Source: Clavibacter sp. A6099 (GTDB lineage: Bacteria > Actinomycetota > Actinomycetes > Actinomycetales > Microbacteriaceae). From it: a DNA stretch of 64,000 bases. The notes beneath the pieces were generated by a model. The model searched no databases, was not told the DNA's origin, and saw nothing but the letters and a program-made list of their open reading frames with translations. Within the stretch, counting starts at the first letter, position 1. Each line of letters starts with the position of its first letter. Below, one piece after another: positions 16,291-25,936 of this stretch. Location: positions 2,232,001 to 2,296,000 of the forward strand of contig NZ_CP083439.1 in the NCBI RefSeq assembly GCF_021919125.1, given 5' to 3'. Position numbers and translations under genes: made by a program.

Positions 16291-18564
16291 CTAGCCCTCC
16301 GCGGGGCCCTCGGGGCCGTCGCTCGCGGCGGCGGAACCCTCCTGATCGGCGGCCTCCTCCATCACGGGAGCGAGCGAGAGCTTGCCGCGGTCGTCGATCT
16401 TGGTGATCTCCACCAGGATCTTCTGGCCGACGCCGAGGACGTCCTCGACGTTCTCGACGCGCTTGCCGCCGGCGAGCTTGCGGACCTCGCTGATGTGCAG
16501 CAGGCCGTCCTTGCCGGGGAGCAGCGAGACGAAGGCGCCGAACGTCGCGATCTTGACGACGGTGCCGAGGAAGGACTCGCCGACCTCGGGGTTCGTCGGG
16601 TTCGCGATGGCGTTGACCTGCGCACGCGCGGCCTCCGCCGACGGGCCGTCGACGGCGCCGATGTAGACGGTGCCGTCCTCCTCGATGGAGATGTCGGCGC
16701 CGGTCTCGTCCTGGATGGCGTTGATCGTCTTGCCCTTGGGGCCGATCAGCTCGCCGATCTTGTCGACCGGGATGTTGACCGAGATCACGCGGGGCGCGGT
16801 CGGGGCCATCTCGTCGGGGCCGTCGATGGCCTGGTTCAGCACGCCGAGGATGGCCGTGCGGGCCTCCTTCGCCTGCTTGAGCGCGCCGTCGAGGACCGAC
16901 GTGGGGATGCCGTCGAGCTTCGTGTCCAGCTGGATGGCCGTGACGAACTCCGACGTGCCGGCGACCTTGAAGTCCATGTCGCCGAGCGCGTCCTCCGCAC
17001 CGAGGATGTCGGTGAGGGCCGCGTAGCGGACCTGGCCGTCGACGGTGTCGGACACGAGGCCCATGGCGATGCCGGCGACGGGCGCGCGCAGGGGCACACC
17101 CGCGTTCAGCAGCGACAGGGTCGAGGCGCAGACGGAGCCCATCGACGTGGAGCCGTTGGACCCGAGGGCCTCGGACACCTGGCGGATCGCGTAGGGGAAC
17201 TCCTCGCGGCTGGGCAGCACCGGCACGAGGGCGCGCTCGGCGAGGAAGCCGTGCCCGATCTCGCGACGCTTCGGCGACCCGACGCGACCGGTCTCACCGG
17301 TGGAGTAGGGCGGGAAGTTGTAGTGGTGCAGGTACTTCTTCTTCGTGACGGGGCTCAGCGAGTCGATCTGCTGCTCCATCTTGAGCATGTTCAGCGTGGT
17401 GACGCCCAGGATCTGGGTCTCGCCGCGCTGGAAGATGGCCGACCCGTGGACGCGCGGGATGACCTGCACCTCGGCGTCGAGCGGGCGGATGTCGGCGAGG
17501 CCGCGGCCGTCCATGCGGATGCCGTCGCGGAGGATCCGGCCGCGGACGACCGTCTTCGTGACCGACTTGTACGCCGCGGAGAACTCGGTGAGCGCCGACT
17601 GCGGCAGCTCGCCGGCCTCGACCTTGGCGGCCACGGCCTCCTTGGTGCGGGTCTTGAGGGCGTCGTCCGCGTCCTGGCGCTCGATCTTGTCGGCGGTCTG
17701 GTACACGGTGCCCAGCTCGTCGAGGGCGAGCGCGCTGACGGCGTCGTAGGTCTCCTGCGCGTAGGGCAGGAAGACCGGGTAGTCGACCGTCGGCTTCGCG
17801 GCCTGCTGCGCGAGCGAGGCCTGCGCGGCGACGAGCTGGCGGATGAACGGCTTCGCGGCCTCGAGGCCCTGCGCGACGACGGCCTCGTCGGGCTTCGTGG
17901 CGCCGGCCTGGATCAGGTCCCAGGCACCCTCGGTGGCCTCGGCCTCGACCATCATGATCGCGACGTCCTCGTTGCCCGCGGAGTCGGTGACGACGCGGCC
18001 GGCGACGGTGATGTCGAAGACGGCCTCCTTGAGCTGCGAGTGCTTCGGGAAGGCGACCCACTGGTCGCCGATGAGCGCGAGGCGCACACCCGCGATGGGG
18101 CCGGAGAACGGGATGCCCGAGAGCATGGAGGAGGCGCTCGCCGCGTTGATGGCGAGGCTGTCGTAGAACTCGTCCGGCGCGATGCTGAGGACGGTGATGA
18201 CGACCTGGACCTCGTTGCGGAGGCCCGTGATGAACGACGGGCGCAGCGGCCGGTCGATGAGGCGGCAGACGAGGATCGCCTCGGTGGAGGGGCGGCCCTC
18301 GCGGCGGAAGAACGAGCCGGGGATCTTGCCCGCGGCGTAGCTGCGCTCCTCGACGTCGATGGTCAGGGGGAAGAAGTCGAAGTTGTCCTTCGGGTGCTTG
18401 CCCACCGAGGTGGCGGACAGCAGCATCGTGTCCTCGTCGAGGTACGCGGCGACCGCGCCCTGCGCCTGCTGCGCGAGGCGGCCGGCCTCGAATCGGACCG
18501 TGCGGGTTCCGTGCTTGCCGTTGTCGAGGACTGCCTCGGCGAACTTGATCTCTGGACCTTCCAT
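16291..18564 (-). CDS. pnp: Polyribonucleotide nucleotidyltransferase (PNPase)
   Basis: Phosphorolytic 3'-5' exoribonuclease and component of RNA turnover. The 757 residues span two RNase PH cores, with the active-core segment [16 protein letters not shown] and [19 protein letters not shown] (catalytic Asp residues). Next comes a KH domain with the GxxG loop in [15 protein letters not shown] (about residue 610) and a C-terminal S1 domain ([20 protein letters not shown]). ATG 18564 follows GAAGGAGAG. Located downstream of rpsO as in most bacteria, with a 478-base spacer holding a terminator-like hairpin and a double hairpin in the leader. Confidence 0.97.
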   Translation of the reverse strand: MEGPEIKFAEAVLDNGKHGTRTVRFEAGRLAQQAQGAVAAYLDEDTMLLSATSVGKHPKDNFDFFPLTIDVEERSYAAGKIPGSFFRREGRPSTEAILVCRLIDRPLRPSFITGLRNEVQVVITVLSIAPDEFYDSLAINAASASSMLSGIPFSGPIAGVRLALIGDQWVAFPKHSQLKEAVFDITVAGRVVTDSAGNEDVAIMMVEAEATEGAWDLIQAGATKPDEAVVAQGLEAAKPFIRQLVAAQASLAQQAAKPTVDYPVFLPYAQETYDAVSALALDELGTVYQTADKIERQDADDALKTRTKEAVAAKVEAGELPQSALTEFSAAYKSVTKTVVRGRILRDGIRMDGRGLADIRPLDAEVQVIPRVHGSAIFQRGETQILGVTTLNMLKMEQQIDSLSPVTKKKYLHHYNFPPYSTGETGRVGSPKRREIGHGFLAERALVPVLPSREEFPYAIRQVSEALGSNGSTSMGSVCASTLSLLNAGVPLRAPVAGIAMGLVSDTVDGQVRYAALTDILGAEDALGDMDFKVAGTSEFVTAIQLDTKLDGIPTSVLDGALKQAKEARTAILGVLNQAIDGPDEMAPTAPRVISVNIPVDKIGELIGPKGKTINAIQDETGADISIEEDGTVYIGAVDGPSAEAARAQVNAIANPTNPEVGESFLGTVVKIATFGAFVSLLPGKDGLLHISEVRKLAGGKRVENVEDVLGVGQKILVEITKIDDRGKLSLAPVMEEAADQEGSAAASDGPEGPAEG

Positions 18565-18616
18565 TGAGGTCTCTCTCCTTCGTGTTGCGCCTCTCGGCGA
18601 CGCCCGTCGGGCGCTC

Positions 18617-18660
18617 GTCCTGCATCCCGTGTGGATGCGGACCTCCTACGACAGAGGAGG
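18617..18660 (-). promoter_or_regulatory. Double hairpin in the pnp leader
   Basis: Two adjacent stem-loops about 52 bases before the pnp ATG. The first pairs GTCC(T)GCATCC at 18617-18627 with GGATGCGGAC at 18633-18642 (one bulge). The second pairs CCTCCT at 18642-18647 with AGGAGG at 18655-18660. They share base 18642. In E. coli a leader hairpin cut by RNase III mediates PNPase autocontrol; the same role here is inferred. Confidence 0.5.
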
Positions 18661-18969
18661 AGCGGGCGAGGCGACACGTCGGCGCCCGCCTGATTGCGGG
18701 ATCCGGGTGCACGTGCGCCGCTGGTTCCGCTCACCGGCCGGTGGCCGACGGCGGCGGGCGCATGTCTGGCCATCAGTGGGAATGCTCCGAGCGACTCGGA
18801 AGACCACCACCAACGACCAGCTCCTGCCGGCCAGCTCCATCTGTCGTGATCGCATCGTGACGCTGGGCGTCCGCTGGATCACTTCGGCCATGGTAGCACC
18901 CGGCCCCTCGCGGGCCCGGGATGACGGGGATCGCCGGGTGTCGGGCGGACGACGCTCGCCTTAACGACG

Positions 18970-19003
18970 GACGGGCCGCCACCCCGGAGGGTGACGACCC
19001 GTC
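18970..19003 (-). terminator. Hairpin downstream of rpsO
   Basis: 15-bp stem on the minus-strand RNA with two G-U pairs and a UCCG tetraloop, 40 bases after the rpsO stop. No U-run follows, so it may be a partial terminator or an RNase III-type processing stem. Confidence 0.6.
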
Positions 19004-19042
19004 TGCTTCGCAAGCGATGCGATCAGCGACGCGTGATGCGTG

Positions 19043-19312
19043 TCAGCGACGGATGCCCAGGCGCGCGATCAGGGCGCGGTAGCGCTCGATGTCGACGTTG
19101 GACAGGTAGCCGAGGAGACGACGACGCTGGCCGACCAGGAGGAGCAGGCCACGACGCGTGTGGTGGTCGTGCTTGTGCTCCTTGAGGTGCTCGGTGAGGC
19201 CCGTGATCCGCTTGGTGAGGAGCGCGATCTGCACCTCGGGGGATCCGGTGTCACCGGGGTGGGTCGCGTACTCGTCGATGATCGCCTTCTTGACGTCTGC
19301 TTCCAGAGCCAT
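19043..19312 (-). CDS. rpsO: 30S ribosomal protein S15
   Basis: 89-residue S15, which binds 16S rRNA in the central domain of the small subunit. Full-length match to the family pattern: [37 protein letters not shown], and [23 protein letters not shown] 19312 starts MALEADVKK. The roughly 85-base leader from the proposed TATGCT element could take part in S15 autoregulation. pnp lies downstream on the same strand. Confidence 0.98.
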   Translation of the reverse strand: MALEADVKKAIIDEYATHPGDTGSPEVQIALLTKRITGLTEHLKEHKHDHHTRRGLLLLVGQRRRLLGYLSNVDIERYRALIARLGIRR

Positions 19313-19403
19313 GTGATGATCCCCTCTCGTGTTCGTTGCGCGGCGCCCGTCACAGGATGTGCGAGCTCTCTTGATCCGCGGCCGTTCAGACGGCAACCGC
19401 ACG

Positions 19404-19409
19404 AGCATA
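19404..19409 (-). promoter_or_regulatory. Putative -10 element (TATGCT) for rpsO
   Basis: TATGCT about 90 bases before the rpsO ATG. No consensus -35 at 16-18 bases. Confidence 0.4.
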
Positions 19410-19456
19410 CCAGGGGGTCGACACCCCGGGGACCGGGCGGAGTCGCCCGTCTCGGC

Positions 19457-19472
19457 TAGCGTGGAAATCCAC
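19457..19472 (+). promoter_or_regulatory. Putative -10 (TAGCGT) overlapping a GTGGA-AA-TCCAC inverted repeat
   Basis: TAGCGT at 19457-19462 lies 34 bases before the MFS GTG. The inverted repeat GTGGA-AA-TCCAC (19461-19472) overlaps the end of the hexamer and the expected transcription start, a position suitable for a repressor. CTCTAGAG follows at once. Confidence 0.3.
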
Positions 19473-19496
19473 TCTAGAGAGACGACGCAGCGACAC

Positions 19497-20849
19497 GTGA
19501 GCACCCCGCCCGAGACCTCCCCCATCCCGATCCCCGACGAGCGGCAGGTGCGCGGCAGCCACTTCGTCGACCTGTCGCCGCTCAAGGAGAGCCCGGCGTT
19601 CGCGCGGCTCTGGGCGGGCAACGCCATCGCGGGCATCGGCAGCCAGATGACCGTGGTGGCGATCGGGCTGCACGTGTACGAGCTGACGGGATCCACCGGC
19701 TCGGTCGCGCTCGTGGGCGTGCTCTCGCTCCTGCCGATGATCATCGCGGGCCTCTACGGCGGCATGCTCGCGGACGCGTTCGACCGGCGGAAGGTCGCGC
19801 TCATCGCGTCGTGCGTGGCGTGGGGGTCGACCATCGTGCTGGCGGCGCTCGCCTGGACGCACGCGGAGACGGTGTGGTCGCTGTACGCGCTGAGCATCCT
19901 CAACGCGGTCGCGGCGACGGTGATCGGGACGAGCCGGCAGGCGATCCTCCCCCGCATCCTGCCGCCGCGCCTGCTGCCCGCGGCCAGCGCGCTCGGCGGG
20001 ATCAGCCTCGGCGTCATGGTCACGGTCGGGCCGGCGCTCGCGGGCGTGCTCGTCGCGTCGGTCGGGTTCCAGTGGACCTACACGGTCGACGCCGTGCTCT
20101 TCCTCGCGGCGTTCACCGGCGTGCTCGCGCTGCCGCGGATCGCGCCCGAGGGCGAGGTGCAGCGGCCGGGGCTGGCGTCCATCAGGTACGGGCTCAGGTT
20201 CCTGAGGACCGCGCCGAACATCCGCATGTCGTTCATCGTCGACATCATCGCCATGACGTTCGGGCAGCCGCGCGTGCTGTTCCCGGCCGTCGGCGCGGTC
20301 GTGCTCGGCGGCGGACCCGTGACCGTCGGGATCCTCACGGCGGCCGGCGCGGTCGGCAGCCTCGTGAGCAGCGTGCTGAGCGGATCCGTCGGCCGGGTCA
20401 CGCGCCACGGCAGGGCCATCCGCTGGGCCATCGTCGCGTACGGGCTCTCCACCGCGGGCTTCGGGGTCGTGCTGCTCCTCGCGTCGAAGCCGGGCATGCT
20501 GCACGGGATCGGGTCGCGCATCGAGGACGCGAGCATCCCGGGCATCGTCGCGGCCTCCGTGCTGCTCGCGCTCACGGGCGCGGCCGACAACATCTCCTCG
20601 ATCTTCCGCAACACCATGCTGCAGACCGCGGTGCCCGACAACATGCGCGGGCGGCTGCAGGGCATCTTCATCGTGGTGGTGACGGGCGGGCCGCGGCTCG
20701 GCGACGCGTACATCGGCATCGTCACGCTGTTCGCGTACCTGTGGGTGCCGTCGCTCGTGGGCGGGCTGCTGATCGCGGTGGTGGTGTGGATCCTGATCCG
20801 CGCGCTGCCGTCCTTCGAGCGCTACGACTCCCGGAACCCGACGCCGTGA
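19497..20849 (+). CDS. MFS exporter (MFS_3/EntS-like)
   Basis: 450-residue major facilitator with about 12 membrane helices. N-terminal [20 protein letters not shown] and the loop [21 protein letters not shown] (motif A, G-x-x-x-D-R-x-x-R) place it with the MFS_3 group that includes the enterobactin exporter EntS. Substrate unknown. GTG 19497 is used; the frame extends upstream without a good start. Its TGA overlaps the GTG of the HNH nuclease gene (GTGA), which couples the two. Confidence 0.9.
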   Translation: MSTPPETSPIPIPDERQVRGSHFVDLSPLKESPAFARLWAGNAIAGIGSQMTVVAIGLHVYELTGSTGSVALVGVLSLLPMIIAGLYGGMLADAFDRRKVALIASCVAWGSTIVLAALAWTHAETVWSLYALSILNAVAATVIGTSRQAILPRILPPRLLPAASALGGISLGVMVTVGPALAGVLVASVGFQWTYTVDAVLFLAAFTGVLALPRIAPEGEVQRPGLASIRYGLRFLRTAPNIRMSFIVDIIAMTFGQPRVLFPAVGAVVLGGGPVTVGILTAAGAVGSLVSSVLSGSVGRVTRHGRAIRWAIVAYGLSTAGFGVVLLLASKPGMLHGIGSRIEDASIPGIVAASVLLALTGAADNISSIFRNTMLQTAVPDNMRGRLQGIFIVVVTGGPRLGDAYIGIVTLFAYLWVPSLVGGLLIAVVVWILIRALPSFERYDSRNPTP

Positions 20850-21604
20850 CGCGGCGGCGGAAGACGCCCGTGCTGGTGACGCTGGCGGCGCTCGTGCTCG
20901 TGATCGTCGCGGGTCTCGTGCAGTGGCGCGGGGACCAGGGGGCCGGGACCGCGGGCGCCGGCGGCGGATCCGCGACCGGGCTCGGGGCGGAGCCGGGCTC
21001 GACCGGATCCGCGCGTCTCGCCCTCGACGGGCTCGAGGTGCGGGCCGATGGTCGCGTCGACGGCTACGACCGCGAGTCGTTCGCCTGGCGCACCGACGTC
21101 GACCGCAACGGCTGCGACACCCGCAACGACGTGCTGCGGCGCGACCTCGCCGACGCGGAGATCCGCGGCGGCACGCGCGGATGCGTCGTGCAGGCGGGCG
21201 TGCTGGAGGATCCGTACTCGGGGGCACGGGTGTCGTTCGACCGGTCGCGCGACCCGGAGGCGGTGCAGATCGACCACGTCGTGTCGCTGTCGGACGCGTG
21301 GTCGTCGGGCGCATGGCGCTGGGACGCCGAGTACCGCGCGGCGTTCGCGAACGATCCGCTGGAGCTGGTCGCCGCGTCCGCCGCGGAGAACAACGCCAAG
21401 TCCGACGCGACGTCCGACGAGTGGCTGCCCGAGGATCCGGCCGACGCGTGCGCGCTCGTGGTGCGGCAGGTGTCGATCAAGGTGCGCACCGAGCTCAGCG
21501 TGACGCGCGCCGAGCACGACGCGATGGCGCGCGTGCTCGACGGGTGCGGCGACGTGCCGCTCCTCAGCTCCGACGACGTGGGCTGGCCGGCGCCGGTGCG
21601 CTGA
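20846..21604 (+). CDS. Membrane-anchored or secreted HNH endonuclease (DUF1524-like)
   Basis: 252-residue protein: a short basic N-terminus, one hydrophobic segment (residues 8-24, TPVLVTLAALVLVIVAG) and a Gly/Ala linker. It is followed by a domain matching actinobacterial extracellular HNH nucleases. Visible core: RVDGYDRESFAWRTDVDRNGCDTRNDVL, then IDHVVSLSDAWSSGAWRW (metal-binding Asp-His) and FANDPLELVAASAAENNAKS (the Asn of HNH). Cysteines near 92, 112, 208 and 233 could form disulfides. Probably acts on DNA outside the cytoplasm. Start overlaps the MFS gene stop. Confidence 0.85.
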   Translation: MTRRRKTPVLVTLAALVLVIVAGLVQWRGDQGAGTAGAGGGSATGLGAEPGSTGSARLALDGLEVRADGRVDGYDRESFAWRTDVDRNGCDTRNDVLRRDLADAEIRGGTRGCVVQAGVLEDPYSGARVSFDRSRDPEAVQIDHVVSLSDAWSSGAWRWDAEYRAAFANDPLELVAASAAENNAKSDATSDEWLPEDPADACALVVRQVSIKVRTELSVTRAEHDAMARVLDGCGDVPLLSSDDVGWPAPVR

Positions 21605-21853
21605 CCGGCGCTCGTCGCCGCCCAGGCAGCCGTCACCTTCGCGGGCGAACCGATCGCGCGCCCGGTCCGAAGACACTGCAATGCGCCGGACCACCAGAGA
21701 CGCGATGCACAACGGGTCCGGATGTCATGGGGAGAGCGGTCGCACGGACGGCGCATGGAGAGGGGTCTCGGCGCCGGGACCACGACCGCAGGGCCGGCCC
21801 GTCATCGGGTCGGCCCATCTCCCTGCCCTCGGGCGATCGGGGTTGCCGCGGCG
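21605..21853. other. Intergenic region between convergent genes
   Basis: About 250 bases, locally less GC-rich at 21660-21740, with no credible gene. Contains one strong hairpin at 21791-21816. Confidence 0.5.
21791..21816. terminator. Hairpin between convergent genes
   Basis: 11-bp stem GGGCCGGCCCG / CGGGTCGGCCC with loop TCAT; one mismatch that reads as G-U on one strand. No T-tract. Likely terminator for the DASS gene and possibly for the HNH gene. Confidence 0.55.
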
Positions 21854-23491
21854 TCAGGCCAGGAGGCCGAGCGCGCCCATCCACGCCGTGCCGACGACGC
21901 CCCAGATCACGATGAGCACCACGGCCATCACGAAGCCGACGCGGAACCACTCCTTCGTCGTGACGTAGCCGGATCCGAAGACCACGCCGGACGGCCCCGA
22001 CGCGTAGTGCGAGATGCCGCCGAAGAGGTTGCCGATGAAGCCGAGCACGAGCGCGGCGAACAGCGGCGGCGTGCCGGTCGCGACCGCCGCGCCGAGGAAC
22101 ACCGCGTACATGGCGACGATGTGGGCCGTGTTCGACGCGAACAGGTAGTGCGAGAAGAAGTACACGAGCGCGAGGACCGCGAAGGCCCACGGCCAGGGCA
22201 GGCCGCCGACGGATCCGGAGACGGCGCCGCCCACGAGGTCGATGACGCCGAGCGCGTCGAGCTGGTCGGCCATGCCCACGAGCACCGCGAAGAAGATGAG
22301 CGTCGACCAGGCCGATGCGTTCGCGGCCAGGTGCGACCACTTGAGGACGCCCGTGACGAGCAGCACCGCGATGCCGCCGAAGGCCGCGGCCGTCGCGGGG
22401 ATGCCGAGCAGGGATCCGCCGCACCAGAGCACGAGGAGCAGCACGAAGGTCGCGGCCATGATCCGCTCGTGGACGGACAGGGCCCCGAGCCCCCGCAGCT
22501 CCTCGCGCGCGTGGGCCGGTGCCTCGGGCGTGCGGGTGAGGCTCGGCGGGTAGACGCGCGACATAGCCCACGGCACGACGACCAGGCTGAGGAGCCCGGG
22601 CACGAGCGCGGCCAGCGCCCAGCCGCCCCAGGTGACCTCGATGCCGATGTCGGCCGCGGCCTTCTGCGCGACGGGGTTGCCGGCCATGGCCGTGACGAAC
22701 ATGGCGGACGTGACCGTGTTGACCTGCACGCTCGTGAGCGCGAGGTAGGAGCCGAGGCGGCGGCGCGACGCGTCCGACTCGGGGGTGGATCCCTGCACCC
22801 GGCTGAGCGACGCCACGATCGGGTAGACGACGCCGCCCGCCCGCGCGGTGTTCGACGGCGTCGCGGGCGCGAGAACGAGGTCGGTGAGCGCCATGCCGTA
22901 CGCGAGGCCGAGGCTGGATCCGCCGAGCCGCGACACGAACGCGAGCGCGATGCGGCGACCGAGGCCCGTGACGAGGAAGCCGTCGGCGATGAAGAACGAC
23001 GCGACGATGAGCCAGATGGTGGGGTTGGCGAAGCCGACGAGCGCCTCGCCGTCGGTGGTCATGGTGCCCGTGAGCATCGCGACCGCGAGGCCGGTGAGCG
23101 CGACGGGCGCGGTCGGCAGCGGCTGGAGGATCAGCGCGAGGACCGTGCCCACGAAGATCCCGGCCATGTGCATGCCGCGGGGGTCTACCCCGGCGGGCGG
23201 CGGGACGAGCGCGATGCCGACCGCGACGGCCACGATGACGACGACCTGGACGGCACGCGAGCGGCGGACGCGGCGGGCGGCGGACGCGGCGGCCGCGGCG
23301 TCGGCGGGGGCGGCATCCGCATCGGGGGCGGCGACGGTCGCGACCCCGTCAGGCGTCGGATCCGCCTCGTCCCGTGGCGCACCCCCGGGGCCGGGATCCG
23401 TCCCGGTGCCGGATGCGGACGAGGGGCCGGGGGATGCGGGAGGAGGGGTCATGACCGGCCCATCCTCCGCGCGTGCGGGCCCCGATGCCAC
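21854..23491 (-). CDS. DASS family anion:sodium symporter (SLC13-like)
   Basis: Integral membrane carrier for di/tricarboxylates or sulfate, 545 residues with about 12-13 helices. Family segments: VGFANPTIWLIVASFFIADGFLVTGL, ALTDLVLAPATPSNTARAGGVVYPI (the SNT-type ion/substrate motif), and late SHYLFASNTAHIVAMYAVFLG (the second SNT motif). A 60-residue Ala/Pro/Gly/Asp-rich cytoplasmic N-terminus precedes helix 1. GTG 23491 has TATGAA 5 bases upstream; ATG 23452 is an alternative start within the disordered N-terminus. Substrate not predictable. Confidence 0.9.
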   Translation of the reverse strand: MASGPARAEDGPVMTPPPASPGPSSASGTGTDPGPGGAPRDEADPTPDGVATVAAPDADAAPADAAAAASAARRVRRSRAVQVVVIVAVAVGIALVPPPAGVDPRGMHMAGIFVGTVLALILQPLPTAPVALTGLAVAMLTGTMTTDGEALVGFANPTIWLIVASFFIADGFLVTGLGRRIALAFVSRLGGSSLGLAYGMALTDLVLAPATPSNTARAGGVVYPIVASLSRVQGSTPESDASRRRLGSYLALTSVQVNTVTSAMFVTAMAGNPVAQKAAADIGIEVTWGGWALAALVPGLLSLVVVPWAMSRVYPPSLTRTPEAPAHAREELRGLGALSVHERIMAATFVLLLVLWCGGSLLGIPATAAAFGGIAVLLVTGVLKWSHLAANASAWSTLIFFAVLVGMADQLDALGVIDLVGGAVSGSVGGLPWPWAFAVLALVYFFSHYLFASNTAHIVAMYAVFLGAAVATGTPPLFAALVLGFIGNLFGGISHYASGPSGVVFGSGYVTTKEWFRVGFVMAVVLIVIWGVVGTAWMGALGLLA

Positions 23492-23556
23492 TTGTCTTCA
23501 TAGTGTTCACGCGAGCGCCGCGCCCTGGTCCGAGAGGCGTCGCGCGGTGCCGCGGA

Positions 23557-25839
23557 TCAGGCGGCGAAGCTCGTGGACGTGACGATGTGCAGGCGCTGCG
23601 TCGGCCGCGTCATCGCGACGTAGAGGCCGGCGGCGCCGCGCGAGGTGTGCGCGAGGATCTCGTCGGGCTCCGCGATGACGACGACGTCGAACTCCAGGCC
23701 CTTGGCCTCCTGCGAGCCGAGCACGGCGATGGGCCGGCCGAGGCCGCCCACGCCGATGCCGACCGCGGATCCGAACCGCTCGGCGAGCGCGCGGTGCAGC
23801 TCCTCGACGCGGTCGTCGCGCGCGATGACCGCGAGCGTGCCCTGGTCGCCGCCCTCGCGCTCCTCGTCCACGACGTCGACGACGGCGGAGACGACCTCGT
23901 CGGCCGCGACCTCGACCGTGTCGATGGGGTGGTCGCCCTCGCGGACGGCGCGCGAGCGCGTGACCGGGAGGCCGTGCGCGATGGCCATGCGCTCGGCCGC
24001 CTCGGCGATCCGGGCGGGCGTGCGGTAGTTGACGGTGAGCTCCTCGAGGCGCCACTCGCGGCCGAGCACCGGCCCGAGCGCGTCCTGCCAGCTCGTGACG
24101 CCGACCGCGGAGCTCGCCTGCGCGACGTCGCCCACGATCGTGAAGGAGCGGAGCGGGCAGCGGCGGAGGAGCACGCGCCACTGCATGGGGCTGAGCTCCT
24201 GCGCCTCGTCGACCACGATGTGGCCGTAGGTCCAGGTGCGGTCGGATGCGGCGCGCTCCGCGGTCGTGCGCCGCGCGGCCTGCTCGGCGAAGCCCTCGGC
24301 GAGGCGCTCGGCCGTGACCATGCCGCCGACGCCCATGTTCTCGATGGCCTGCTCGGCGTTCTCGATGTCGCGGAGGCGCTGCTGCTCGCGCTCGCGGGCG
24401 CTCGCGTCGGCCTGCGCGCTGAACTCGCCGAGGAGCTCGGCCGCCTCGTCGAGCAGCGGCACGTCGGCGATCGTGAAGGGCGCGTCGCGGTCGCGGCGGA
24501 GGAGCGCGCGCCGCTCCGGGCTCCAGCGCGGTGTGAGCGAGGCGAGCCAGTTCGGGCGCGCGAAGAGGTCCTGGATCAGCTTCTCGGGGGTGAGCGGCAG
24601 CCACGCGGTGTTGAGCGCGACCTTCACGTCGTACGAGGTGCGGAGGTCCTCGCGGAGCATGGCGAGGTCGCTGTCGTCGAGGGCGCTGCCGTTGCGGCGC
24701 ATCTGCGACGCGAGGACCTGGGCGAGGGATCCGAGGGCGGCCTTGTTGAAGACCACGCGCGCCTCGTTGTGCGGCTTCCTGCTGTCCTGCGCGCGGCGGA
24801 GCGCGTTCGCGACGAGCGACGGCTCGAGCACGATGCGCTCGCCGTTGACGTCGAGCGTGACGGCCTCGGTCGGGACGACCTGCCGCGAGCGCACGGCGCG
24901 CTGCAGGAGCCCGGCCATCTCGGCGGATCCCTTCACGGCCGCGACCTCGGGCGCGTCCTCCCCCGCGGCGTCGATGCCCGGGTAGAGCTGCCCGACGCTG
25001 GCGAGCACGACGCCCGTCTCGCCGAGCGACGGCAGCACGGCCTCGATGTACTGGAGGAAGGAGTGGCTCGGCCCGACGACGAGCACGCCCGAGGACGCGA
25101 GCCGGTCGCGGTGCGAGTAGAGGAGGTACGCCGCGCGGTGCAGCGCGACCGCGGTCTTGCCGGTGCCCGGCCCGCCCTGCACGACGAGCACGCCGCGGAG
25201 GTCGGAGCGGATGATGCGGTCCTGCTCGGCCTGGATGGTGGCGACGATGTCGTTCATCCGGCCGGTGCGCCCCGCGGCGAGCGCGGCGAGCAGCGCGCCC
25301 TCGCCCTGGAGGCTGGTGCGGCCCTCGTCGAGGAGCGTGGGGTCGAACACCTCGTCCTCGACGTGCACGACCTCGCGGCCGTGCGTCGTGAGGTGGCGGC
25401 GGGCGCGGGCGCCGAGCGGGGTCGCGGCGGTGGCCTGGTAGAAGGCGCTCGCCTGGGGCACGCGCCAGTCGAGCAGCAGCGGCTGGAGGTCGTCGTCACG
25501 AAGGCCGATGCGGCCGATGTACCGGTAGACGGGATCCCCGTCGCCGACGGCCCGCGCGGGAGCACCGTCGTGCGGCTCGTCCTCCGGCAGGTGGCCGTCC
25601 TCGAACTCGAGGCGGCCGAAGACGAGGCGCTCGTCGACCTCGCGGAGCGCCTGCAGGCGGTCCTCGTAGATGCGGGCGAACGCGTCGCGCTCGGAGCGGT
25701 TCTGGTGCGTTCCGCCGGTGGGGCTGTCCCGCACCGCCGTCAGCTGATCACGGGTCTCGGCCCGCACCGCGTCGAGTCGTCCGTAGAGGCGGGTGACGTA
25801 CGCCCGCTCGCGCTCCAGCTCCGTACCGGCCACCTGCAC
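23557..25839 (-). CDS. helD: HelD-type RNA polymerase recycling ATPase (UvrD/Rep-like)
   Basis: Superfamily 1 ATPase of 760 residues. N-terminal coiled-coil arm (ERERAYVTRLYGRLDAVRAE), Walker A VQGGPGTGKTAVALHRAAYLLY near residues 213-233, Walker B IVVDEAQELSPMQWRVLLRR, motif IV-like NYRTPARIAEAAE, and the C-terminal VAMTRPTQRLHIV. Architecture and length match actinobacterial HelD, which dissociates stalled RNA polymerase, rather than a replicative helicase. GTG 25839 is preceded by AAGGGG and a TAGGAT element. It lies upstream of the DASS gene with a 65-base gap. Confidence 0.9.
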   Translation of the reverse strand: MQVAGTELERERAYVTRLYGRLDAVRAETRDQLTAVRDSPTGGTHQNRSERDAFARIYEDRLQALREVDERLVFGRLEFEDGHLPEDEPHDGAPARAVGDGDPVYRYIGRIGLRDDDLQPLLLDWRVPQASAFYQATAATPLGARARRHLTTHGREVVHVEDEVFDPTLLDEGRTSLQGEGALLAALAAGRTGRMNDIVATIQAEQDRIIRSDLRGVLVVQGGPGTGKTAVALHRAAYLLYSHRDRLASSGVLVVGPSHSFLQYIEAVLPSLGETGVVLASVGQLYPGIDAAGEDAPEVAAVKGSAEMAGLLQRAVRSRQVVPTEAVTLDVNGERIVLEPSLVANALRRAQDSRKPHNEARVVFNKAALGSLAQVLASQMRRNGSALDDSDLAMLREDLRTSYDVKVALNTAWLPLTPEKLIQDLFARPNWLASLTPRWSPERRALLRRDRDAPFTIADVPLLDEAAELLGEFSAQADASAREREQQRLRDIENAEQAIENMGVGGMVTAERLAEGFAEQAARRTTAERAASDRTWTYGHIVVDEAQELSPMQWRVLLRRCPLRSFTIVGDVAQASSAVGVTSWQDALGPVLGREWRLEELTVNYRTPARIAEAAERMAIAHGLPVTRSRAVREGDHPIDTVEVAADEVVSAVVDVVDEEREGGDQGTLAVIARDDRVEELHRALAERFGSAVGIGVGGLGRPIAVLGSQEAKGLEFDVVVIAEPDEILAHTSRGAAGLYVAMTRPTQRLHIVTSTSFAA

Positions 25840-25860
25840 ACCCCTTGGAATCCGGCGTCA

Positions 25861-25866
25861 ATCCTA
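25861..25866 (-). promoter_or_regulatory. Putative -10 element (TAGGAT) for helD
   Basis: TAGGAT 21 bases before GTG 25839. It gives a very short leader that still contains AAGGGG. Confidence 0.4.
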
Positions 25867-25936
25867 TCGAGCCGAGGGGGCCTCCCCTGACCGTGGGTGC
25901 CCCCGACGACGGCGGCGCGCGACGGCCGACGTCGGG

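Larger units (their letters stand above)
18565..19042. other. rpsO-pnp intergenic region
   Basis: 478 bases with no convincing gene. On the minus strand it holds a terminator-like hairpin after rpsO (18970-19003), then, just before pnp, two adjacent hairpins (18617-18642 and 18642-18660) and the pnp ribosome site. No riboswitch recognised. Confidence 0.6.
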
